Of a DNA stretch of 14,052 bases, positions 5,544-12,417 are shown in pieces. The number at the start of each line of letters is the position of its first letter. The first letter of the stretch is position 1. Origin of the DNA: CAZIRO01 sp964541595 (GTDB lineage Bacteria; Acidobacteriota; HRBIN11). The stretch is taken from positions 1 through 14,052 of the forward strand of contig CAZIRO010000063.1 in NCBI GenBank assembly GCA_964541595.1, read 5' to 3'. A model generated the notes under the pieces. It saw only the letters and a program-made list of their open reading frames with translations. It ran no database searches and had not been told where the DNA came from. The position numbers and the translations under genes are program-made.

Positions 5544-6920
5544 ATGTCGGACCGATACACGCAACTGTTTGCCGAATACACTGCCGCCATCCGATGGGAC
5601 GATCTCCCGGACGCCACCGTTCATGAGATCAAACGCCGCATCATGGACAGTATCGGTGTGGCGATTGCGGCCTTTGCGGAAGACGCACCCAAAGCCGTTC
5701 GTGCGTATGCTTACGCCATGGCCACTTCGCATGGAGCCACACTCTGGGGAACACCGGTCAGGACTTCTCCGGAGATCGCCGGATTCGTGAACGGTGTCAT
5801 GGTCCGTTATCTGGATTACAACGATACGTACCTCTCGAAAGAACCCCTGCACCCGAGCGACATGATCCCGGCCCTGATGGCACTGGCTGAATGGCGCGAT
5901 ACGGATAGTCGCGATCTGCTCACCGCGATTGCGATCGCCTATGAAATCGGCGTATGCCTCTGCGACGCGGCAAGTTTACGCGCACACCGGTGGGATCATG
6001 TGAACTATATTGCTATCGGAACGGCCTGTGGCGCGGCCAAAATCCTGGGACTCTCTCGGGAAGCGATCGAACATGCGATCGCCATGGCGATCGTGCCCCA
6101 TGCGGCCATGCGCCAGACACGCGCCGGAGAACTCTCCATGTGGAAGGGTGCCGCAGCCGCAAATGCTGCACGGAACGGGGTGTTCGCCGCGCTGCTTGCC
6201 GCACACGGGATGACCGGACCGTACCAGCCGTTTACCGGTGAGATGGGGTTTTTCCGCCAGTTGCTGCACGGTGAAACGTTCGACGACGCAGCACTTGTGC
6301 CCCTGCGCGAGAAGCGGCCCCCCGGTCGAATCATGGATACATATATCAAATACTGGCCGGTCGAATACCATGCCCAGAGTGCGGTCGATGCCGCACTCCA
6401 GATCCGACGGGAAATCGACGATCCGAGGCAGATCGCGTCCGTACATATCGACACGTTTCGCGCCGCATACGAAATCATTGCCAAAGATCCGGAAAAATGG
6501 GCACCACAAACGCGGGAAACCGCGGACCACTCGTTACCCTACATCACGCTGGTGGCATTGCTCGATGGAGATGTCACGGCCGCATCGTTCTCGCACGCGC
6601 GGATCACGGACCCGCATATTCGCACGCTCCTGCGTGACCACACGACACTGCGTGAAGATCCTGAACTCACTGCCGGATACCCGGAGGGCATCCCGAACCG
6701 GATTACCGTACGGACACGGGATGGCCGTACGTTCGTTCAGGAAGTCCGTTATCCCCGGGGACACGCGCAGAATCCGATGACCGACGATGAGGTCGTGCAG
6801 AAGTTGTACAAGAACGTGCAGAGGTTCTGGAATGCACTGCAAATTCAGCGGATCGTCGATTGTATATGGAATCTGGAGTCGTGTCGGATCCGCCACCTTG
6901 TTCAATTGATGTGCATCTAA
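5544..6920 (+). CDS. prpD: MmgE/PrpD-family 2-methylcitrate dehydratase
   Basis: A 458-residue cytosolic enzyme of the MmgE/PrpD family, which dehydrates 2-methylcitrate to 2-methylaconitate (some members also act on citrate). Recognisable segments are RYLDYNDTYL (88-97), LHPSDMIPA (102-110), the Gly/Ala-rich WKGAAAANAARNG (200-212) and YWPVEYHAQ further on. Length is normal. The start is ATG at 5544, with GAGGAA at 5533-5538 and a 5-nt spacer. An in-frame ATG at 5538 sits inside that ribosome site and is less likely. The prpB-like gene follows after 18 bp and the synthase after that, which supports the methylcitrate assignment. The family also includes other dehydratases, so substrate is inferred from context; mmgE would be an equally fair symbol. 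Confidence 0.88.
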   Translation: MSDRYTQLFAEYTAAIRWDDLPDATVHEIKRRIMDSIGVAIAAFAEDAPKAVRAYAYAMATSHGATLWGTPVRTSPEIAGFVNGVMVRYLDYNDTYLSKEPLHPSDMIPALMALAEWRDTDSRDLLTAIAIAYEIGVCLCDAASLRAHRWDHVNYIAIGTACGAAKILGLSREAIEHAIAMAIVPHAAMRQTRAGELSMWKGAAAANAARNGVFAALLAAHGMTGPYQPFTGEMGFFRQLLHGETFDDAALVPLREKRPPGRIMDTYIKYWPVEYHAQSAVDAALQIRREIDDPRQIASVHIDTFRAAYEIIAKDPEKWAPQTRETADHSLPYITLVALLDGDVTAASFSHARITDPHIRTLLRDHTTLREDPELTAGYPEGIPNRITVRTRDGRTFVQEVRYPRGHAQNPMTDDEVVQKLYKNVQRFWNALQIQRIVDCIWNLESCRIRHLVQLMCI

Positions 6921-6938
6921 CCCGCCGGAGGCATACCG

Positions 6939-7856
6939 ATGACCTGGCTGACGCATCCGGAGGTTTCCCCCCATCCGGCCCGGCAGTTACGGGACATGAT
7001 CACGCGCAGGGAACCTCTCGTCGCACCCGGCGTGTTCAATGCGCTCGTCGCCCGGATCGCACAACGGTTGGGGTTTCGGGTGCTCTACTTTTCCGGCGCT
7101 GCCTTCTCCGCCAGTATGGGACTGCCGGATCTGGGACTGTTCACGCTGAACGAACTCGTGGACAGCGTTCGGTGGATTGTGCGCGCCACGGGATTGCCCA
7201 TCATTGTGGATGCGGACACCGGTTTCGGTGAGGTCCTGAACGTTATGCGTACGGTACGCGAACTGGAAGCCGTCGGTGCGGCGGCCGTTCAGATCGAGGA
7301 CCAGGTGATGCCGAAAAAGTGCGGCCACCTGGAGGGCAAACAGGTCATTCCCGCGGAAGCCATGGTTGAAAAGATTCGGGCCGCAGTGGAGGCACGCAAC
7401 GATCTCCTCATCGTTGCCCGAACGGATGCCGCGGCCACACACGGCCTGACCGAAGCCATTCGCCGTGCCCGGATGTACGTTGAAGCGGGCGCCGATATCA
7501 TCTTCCCGGAAGCGCTCCAGTCGGAAGCAGCGTTTCGCACGTTTGCAAAAGAAGTGCATGCACCACTCCTGGCGAATATGACGGAATTCGGAAAAACGCC
7601 CTACATTCCGGCTGCACAGTTCCATGCGTGGGGGTACGCGATCGTCATCTTTCCGGTGACCACCCTGCGGGTCGCAATGAAAGCCGTGGAACACGTGCTC
7701 CGCGATCTGCGGGACAGGGGCTCGCAGGTGGACTGGCTGGACCGCATGCAGACACGCCAGGAATTATATGATATGATTGAATACGCCCAGTATGAATCTC
7801 TCGATCGGGCTCTGGCACGCCATCTTCGGGGTCCGGATCAGGAGAAGCCATCATGA
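6939..7856 (+). CDS. prpB: Methylisocitrate lyase-like enzyme
   Basis: A 305-residue member of the isocitrate lyase/PEP mutase superfamily. It likely cleaves 2-methylisocitrate to pyruvate and succinate in the cytosol. Key motifs are YFSGAAFSAS (50-59), the metal-binding DADTGFG (91-97), E120 in QIED and the catalytic loop KKCGH (126-130) with C128. KKCGH occurs in both isocitrate and methylisocitrate lyases. The short length, close to the roughly 295 residues of PrpB rather than the 430 or more of isocitrate lyase, favours methylisocitrate lyase. The start is ATG at 6939 with GGAGG about eight bases upstream. Its stop overlaps the next start in ATGA, so translation is coupled to the citrate synthase homologue. 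Confidence 0.9.
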   Translation: MTWLTHPEVSPHPARQLRDMITRREPLVAPGVFNALVARIAQRLGFRVLYFSGAAFSASMGLPDLGLFTLNELVDSVRWIVRATGLPIIVDADTGFGEVLNVMRTVRELEAVGAAAVQIEDQVMPKKCGHLEGKQVIPAEAMVEKIRAAVEARNDLLIVARTDAAATHGLTEAIRRARMYVEAGADIIFPEALQSEAAFRTFAKEVHAPLLANMTEFGKTPYIPAAQFHAWGYAIVIFPVTTLRVAMKAVEHVLRDLRDRGSQVDWLDRMQTRQELYDMIEYAQYESLDRALARHLRGPDQEKPS

Positions 7857-9001
7857 CCCATCAGGAATACAGTCCCGGTTTGCAAAATGTGATCGCTGCC
7901 GTCACCCGAATTTCATACCTGGACGTGGAACAGGAAGAGATCGTCGTTCGCGGATACAATCTGATCGAACTCGCCGAGCACTGTACATATCTCGAAGTGG
8001 CTTATCTGTTAATCTATGGCACGTTTCCCACACGGGAACAGGTGCAGGATTTCGAGAGCCGGTTACGCTCGGAAGCGGAAATCCCGGAGAGCCTGTACCA
8101 CACGTTCCTCGGATTCCCGAAACAGATGCACGTCATGGACGGACTGCGCACGGGCATTTCCCTGCTCGCCGGATATGAAGATCCCGAACTGCTTGCCGAC
8201 CCCTCCCGGGAAGCGAACATCACCAAGGGGTTGCGGATTCTCGCCCGCGCCCCGGCCATCGCAGCGAATGTCTACCATGCCATGAACGGGGAACCGTTCG
8301 TGCACCCTCATCCGGATCTTAATTTTACTGCCAATTTCCTGTACATGATCCAGGGAAGAGCACCGGACGACCAGGCGGTCACGATTTTCGACCGCATGCT
8401 TGTGTGTTACAGCGAACACGAACTGCCGAACTCGACATTTGCCGCACGCGTGATCGCGTCCACACTGACGGACATCTACGGCGCCATCGTCGGAGCGATC
8501 GCCTCTCTGAAGGGGCCACTCCACGGAGGGGCGAATGAAGCGTCCCTGCGGATGTTACTGGACATTCTCGACCGCGGCGGCAGTGAGGTGGCCGAAACAT
8601 ACGTGCTGGAAAAACTCGCCCGCAAGGAACGGATCATGGGGTTCGGGCACCGCGTGTATATGCGTAAACACGATCCCCGTGCGGTGCTGCTTGAACAGTA
8701 CATTCCGCAATTGATTCACCGGAAACCGGAGGGTCCGGAACTGTATGCGATCTACCGCAAGGTGGCAGAAGTCATGGCACGGGAAAAGGGGATCTATCCG
8801 AACACGGACTATCCGATCGGATTGATCCTCTATCTGCTGGACGTTCCGATCGACCTGTATACGCCGATCTTTCTCTGTGCTCGCACGGCCGGACTCGTCG
8901 CGCACGTCATTGAACAGCATGCCCACAATCGACTGTACCGACCACGCGTGCGCTATGAAGGACCGCGGGGACTGCACCCACCCGCAATGGATACAACGTA
9001 G
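7853..9001 (+). CDS. prpC: 2-methylcitrate synthase / citrate synthase
   Basis: A 382-residue citrate synthase-family enzyme that condenses an acyl-CoA with oxaloacetate. The catalytic residues are all present: H224 in GPLHGG, H266 in GFGHRVY and D319 in YPNTDY; H189 in SEHELPNST is the conserved oxaloacetate-binding His. The length fits the short bacterial citrate and methylcitrate synthases rather than the longer hexameric type. No single residue visible here separates propionyl-CoA from acetyl-CoA use. The methylcitrate call rests on its place behind the PrpD-like and PrpB-like genes, and such enzymes often accept both. The ATG at 7853 overlaps the previous stop (ATGA) and has AGGAGAAG upstream. 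It is the last gene of the plus-strand run. Confidence 0.88.
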   Translation: MTHQEYSPGLQNVIAAVTRISYLDVEQEEIVVRGYNLIELAEHCTYLEVAYLLIYGTFPTREQVQDFESRLRSEAEIPESLYHTFLGFPKQMHVMDGLRTGISLLAGYEDPELLADPSREANITKGLRILARAPAIAANVYHAMNGEPFVHPHPDLNFTANFLYMIQGRAPDDQAVTIFDRMLVCYSEHELPNSTFAARVIASTLTDIYGAIVGAIASLKGPLHGGANEASLRMLLDILDRGGSEVAETYVLEKLARKERIMGFGHRVYMRKHDPRAVLLEQYIPQLIHRKPEGPELYAIYRKVAEVMAREKGIYPNTDYPIGLILYLLDVPIDLYTPIFLCARTAGLVAHVIEQHAHNRLYRPRVRYEGPRGLHPPAMDTT

Positions 9002-9050
9002 GCAGGAATGGAAGGGACGTCCGCATCAGTAGAGACGAACGACCGGATAT

Positions 9051-9096
9051 GCCCGGCCACGACGCTGCAGCGGCCATGGTTATGTTATGGCCGGGC
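9051..9096. terminator. Stem-loop between convergent genes
   Basis: GCCCGGCCA (9051-9059) pairs with TGGCCGGGC (9088-9096). A competing inner hairpin, CGGCCAT/ATGGCCG (9071-9077 with 9087-9093), has a 9-nt loop. A CGCTGCAGCG palindrome lies at 9063-9072. It falls in the 126-bp gap between the ends of the synthase gene and the metallopeptidase gene, where a two-way terminator is expected. Neither side has a clear T-run, so termination efficiency is uncertain. Confidence 0.45.
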
Positions 9097-9127
9097 GATC
9101 CCTGCAGTCATTCCGCGCCACCCTCCA

Positions 9128-10363
9128 TCACTGTTCTCCCCGCACACGCCGGATCTCGATACGTACCCGACGCCCCGTGCGTTCGAGATGCCATCGGATC
9201 GGAATGAGTCCCGACAGGCGATCCCGGCGGTGTAATGCTTCCCGTGCCGCCTGGACAAACTCCTGGGCATCCTGTTCACGCACCCATTCGGTGATTGCAA
9301 TAAAGGTCCACTGCCCGGTGTTCGATTCCAGCAGGACCGCGCCATCGCCGTCCCAGCCCGTAGCCGCTTTTTGTGCGACGTCCTCCTCCAGAAAGTGATC
9401 CAGCCAGACCTGCCAGACGAGTTCGCCGATCCAGCCGCGGTATCGTACCGTTGCTGTTTCCGAAACGTCCACTTGCAGACGCCGCCCCGGCCGGTGGTGA
9501 AAATATCTGTCCAGATGCATCAACTGTGCGGAGGTTTCCGGCGGGTCCCGATACAACCGATTGACGCCGGCCCACCCGTTGCGACGGTACGCCTCCAGAC
9601 AGATCCGCATGCCGTAGACATACGGCGAGAGAAAGAGCTGCACGATCCATTCCGGCAGATCCACCGCGCCGAGATAGGTCTGCAGATCCAGCCCCGTCAT
9701 GATCGTTGCGAACGCATCCGGATCGGCGTCCTTCAGCCAGTCAACCCCGTTTTCTGCCATTCCCGCCTGTTCCATTGCATACGCAAGCATTACGATGGTC
9801 GCATCCCCTTCCGCGACGGCACGCCGGACCATCATCCGTTCACTATCCTGGCGAATGTCGTCCGCATAGATGTAAGCCCGCAGGTCAAAATGCTGATCGA
9901 CGAGTGCATGTGCGAGTTCGTGCACGACGATCATGGCGGTCCATCCCGCAAGTGTACCGGTTCGGACATACATCACCTTGTCCAGCGGATCGTAAACCCC
10001 CGCCACCTGCTGTTGATACAGCGGATCCAGTAACTGCCGCAGGTGCTCGTTCGACCGCAACAGTCCGAGCAACCGCAGAATGACCGCTTCGGCCTGCAAC
10101 TGGGTGGCGTACTGTTCCCACTGGCGATTCAACAGTTGCCGCAGGGTCGCATCCGTCAGGGGACGTACGGGCACCGGTTGACGGAATTTCAACCCCCGGA
10201 GACGCTCCGTGACCCGCATGAGCGGCGCGAGATCGATGGCGTCAATGGACCGCACGGGGACCGCAACCGCACGGCTACGGGCCAGTCGGTCGATGTGTAC
10301 ACCCGGAAACAGCCATAGCCAGAGAACGCATCCCCATATACCAATTCGCACCCATCGAGCCAT
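9128..10363 (-). CDS. Predicted exported HEXXH metallopeptidase
   Basis: A 411-residue protein of no named family that I recognise, with clear zinc-peptidase features. Residues 5-22 are a hydrophobic Trp-rich segment after a basic start (MARWVR), so the protein is probably secreted or anchored by its N-terminus. VAGVYDPLDKVMYV (120-133) leads to VVHELAHALVDQHFDL (146-161), where H148, E149 and H152 form HEXXH. E185 in AVAEGDA is the likely third zinc ligand. Similar GxYDP...HELxHALxDQHFDL proteins are widespread and uncharacterised. The start chosen is ATG at 10363 behind GGGGGGAG. ATG at 10387 overlaps the HD-gene stop (ATGA) and would add eight residues before the signal segment; it is a real alternative. 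It is last in the dnaX cluster. Confidence 0.75.
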   Translation of the reverse strand: MARWVRIGIWGCVLWLWLFPGVHIDRLARSRAVAVPVRSIDAIDLAPLMRVTERLRGLKFRQPVPVRPLTDATLRQLLNRQWEQYATQLQAEAVILRLLGLLRSNEHLRQLLDPLYQQQVAGVYDPLDKVMYVRTGTLAGWTAMIVVHELAHALVDQHFDLRAYIYADDIRQDSERMMVRRAVAEGDATIVMLAYAMEQAGMAENGVDWLKDADPDAFATIMTGLDLQTYLGAVDLPEWIVQLFLSPYVYGMRICLEAYRRNGWAGVNRLYRDPPETSAQLMHLDRYFHHRPGRRLQVDVSETATVRYRGWIGELVWQVWLDHFLEEDVAQKAATGWDGDGAVLLESNTGQWTFIAITEWVREQDAQEFVQAAREALHRRDRLSGLIPIRWHLERTGRRVRIEIRRVRGEQ

Positions 10364-10383
10364 TTCGGAATCTCCCCCCCGGT

Positions 10384-11787
10384 TCATACGAACTGCACCT
10401 GCAAGTGCGCAAACACCGCACGCACCGCACGTGCAACGGCATCCGCATGGGTATAATTGCGTGCAAATACCCGGAACTGGACCACCCGTGCGGGCAGCCA
10501 TTCGAGCAACCGGGACAACGCTTCCTTGCCCACGGTACGCGTCGTCGGTTCGTAAATGTAAATTTGATGCGACCCCATTTGCAACGGGTTCAACGGCCGC
10601 GCATCTTTCATTGCCATGTCCACCCGCAGTTCAAGACCCCGCAAGGATTCCGGAAGTGCGGAACGGATCATTGCCTCCCACTCTTCGGTACCGATCCGGA
10701 GCGTCTGCAGATGGTCCGCGGTGGCCAGCGTCAATGTCGTTTCATAGACGCTCTTCCATTCGATCTTCCGTTCCAGGAGATTCTGCCAGGCTTTGCCAAG
10801 GCGGTAACGTCGACTGTTCGGCGGCGCATGGATCCAGTCCCGAACGGTCTCCAGAATATACCAGTCGGTCAAACGGTGATACACTTCCGGGTGGTGTTCC
10901 GGAGGCGCATGCACGAGTTCTTCCATGGTCTCCGGAAAGATGTCCCGCATCTGCAGGTCGATCGCCCGGGCCGTACGGTGGTAATAGACGTTCTGGTACA
11001 GGTAAATGCGTGCAGTCAGAAACATGAACAGCGCCTGGCTACCGGCGCGATGAATGGCGAGGCCTTCCGGTGTGAAAAACGTGTAATACAGCAGCCGGTG
11101 AATATCCACAGGCCCGATGGCCACGCCGCACATATAGGAATCCCGCAGTACGTAATCCATATTGTCCGCCGTGTACACACCGCCAAAGATCGGCGCGAGC
11201 ATACGCACCCAGCGGGGAATCGTGGGGTTTTCGACACGACCTTTCTGCATGAGATAGGCTACCCATTCCGGTTGCAGCGTTTCTCCGGGATCGAGCGTGT
11301 GGTCCGGCGTGCGCCGGATCCCCCGGATGAGATCCCCGAGTTCTGTCGTCACAATGCGGGCGCCGATCTGTTCATGACTGAATCCCCGGGGACGCAGATA
11401 GTTCTCTTCAAAGAAATGCGAAAACGGTCCATGGCCAATATCGTGCAACAACGCGGTTACCCGCAACAGCGCCTGGACAAGGCCGAAGGATGGCGTATCG
11501 GCACAGACCGCCCGCAGTGAGGGATACACCTGCCGTGCCCACAGATCGGCAACGGCCATCGCTCCAATACAGTGCTGAAACCGGGTATGTTCCGCAGAGG
11601 GATACACCCATCGTGCACTCTGCAACTGGAAAATGGACCGCAGGCGCTGAACCCATGGGTGGTCGATGATGTCCTTTTCCGTGACCTCGTCGCGCCCGGT
11701 CAGGGGAACGGTGAAACGGATGTATCCGTGGATCGGGTCGTTGAGAATCCCGACACCGAGATATGGCTGCGACGGTAGATGTTTCAT
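10384..11787 (-). CDS. SAMHD1-like HD-domain phosphohydrolase
   Basis: A 467-residue HD-superfamily phosphohydrolase of the SAMHD1/dGTPase-like group. The opening NDPIHGYIRF (16-25), then RLRSIFQLQSARWVYPSAEH (48-67), is typical. By comparison with SAMHD1, metal ligands should be H72 (TRFQHCIG), H115 and D116 (LLHDIGHG) and D208 (TADNMDY). Y212 and D216 match conserved substrate-side residues. It probably removes phosphate from a nucleotide, perhaps a dNTP, but substrate is not proven. The last 150 residues are less familiar. The ATG at 11787 overlaps the TPR stop in ATGA and has no good ribosome site of its own, which suggests translational coupling. Its own stop overlaps or nearly meets the peptidase start. 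Confidence 0.85.
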   Translation of the reverse strand: MKHLPSQPYLGVGILNDPIHGYIRFTVPLTGRDEVTEKDIIDHPWVQRLRSIFQLQSARWVYPSAEHTRFQHCIGAMAVADLWARQVYPSLRAVCADTPSFGLVQALLRVTALLHDIGHGPFSHFFEENYLRPRGFSHEQIGARIVTTELGDLIRGIRRTPDHTLDPGETLQPEWVAYLMQKGRVENPTIPRWVRMLAPIFGGVYTADNMDYVLRDSYMCGVAIGPVDIHRLLYYTFFTPEGLAIHRAGSQALFMFLTARIYLYQNVYYHRTARAIDLQMRDIFPETMEELVHAPPEHHPEVYHRLTDWYILETVRDWIHAPPNSRRYRLGKAWQNLLERKIEWKSVYETTLTLATADHLQTLRIGTEEWEAMIRSALPESLRGLELRVDMAMKDARPLNPLQMGSHQIYIYEPTTRTVGKEALSRLLEWLPARVVQFRVFARNYTHADAVARAVRAVFAHLQVQFV

Positions 11788-12260
11788 CGGGCACTACCCG
11801 AGGTCTTTCGGGCGTTGCACAAACGATGCCGAATTTTTCCGAGCCAGACGTTGATCGGATGGCTGCGCGGCAGAAACGGCAACACAGGACGTTTGCGGAT
11901 ACCCATTTTTTGACGTAATTCCCATGCGGGACCGTACTGCGGATCCCAGGTCAATGCACGATTCAGGGCATCGAGCGCGGCCCTGCGGTTGTGCCAGCGC
12001 AGGTGCACCTCGGCCGCGAGTACGTGCCAGCGGGGCTGATATTCTTCGATCTGAATCGCCCGGCTGATATGCCGGATGCCTTCCACATAATTGCGAAACC
12101 CCATGGCCAGCACATATCCGAACAGGGCAAGAACACGGGGATCATCCGCATGGTGCCGCATCGCATTTTCCAGGTATGCCCGCGCCGTGTAATACGCCCG
12201 GGATGCAATCGCTGCCTCGGCCATCTGCACCCAGCGGTCGATATCCACGGTTTCGGTCAT
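11784..12260 (-). CDS. Small TPR-repeat protein
   Basis: A 158-residue, mostly helical protein with about three tetratricopeptide-like repeats between residues 8 and 115. Examples are AAIASRAYYTARAYLENAMR, then GFRNYVEGIRHISRAIQIE, then HNRRAALDALNRALTWDP. TPRs usually bind proteins; no enzyme motif is visible. The C-terminal tail RKRPVLPFLPRSHPINVWLG is a compact Pro-rich basic segment after the repeats. There is no signal peptide, so it is likely cytosolic. The start is ATG at 12260, with GGGAGGGTGG upstream; an in-frame GTG at 12287 lies before that ribosome site and is rejected. It lies 157 bp behind dnaX and overlaps the HD gene by ATGA. Confidence 0.78.
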   Translation of the reverse strand: MTETVDIDRWVQMAEAAIASRAYYTARAYLENAMRHHADDPRVLALFGYVLAMGFRNYVEGIRHISRAIQIEEYQPRWHVLAAEVHLRWHNRRAALDALNRALTWDPQYGPAWELRQKMGIRKRPVLPFLPRSHPINVWLGKIRHRLCNARKTSGSAR

Positions 12261-12417
12261 GCCACCCTCCCGAATTAATGTCGACACAAGGAACGGTCGG
12301 GTCGATCGACCGATCGCGCCCGGCCGCGTCCTTGACGGGCACCAGCACGCCGTGCAACGGTCGCGATGCTGCGTCGGCCACGGTATGTGCGGGCGACTCC
12401 TCCCGATCGGGTCACCC
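12261..12417. other. Gap between dnaX and the TPR gene
   Basis: The gap has no supported gene. It holds a 12-bp palindrome, GGTCGATCGACC (12300-12311), with an overlapping CGGTCG/CGACCG pair (12294-12299 and 12307-12312). The usual dnaX neighbours ybaB and recR are not here. Confidence 0.5.

Noticed and set aside
12142..12381. A possible 79-residue minus-strand gene starting with GTG in the dnaX-TPR gap
   Set aside because: A GGAGG is present at 12399-12403 but 17 nt from the GTG, too far. The frame overlaps the well-supported TPR gene and has no recognisable content.
12261..12417. Small signal recognition particle RNA next to dnaX, as in some bacteria
   Set aside because: The conserved GGAAGG...GCAGCC core of that RNA is not found on either strand of the gap.
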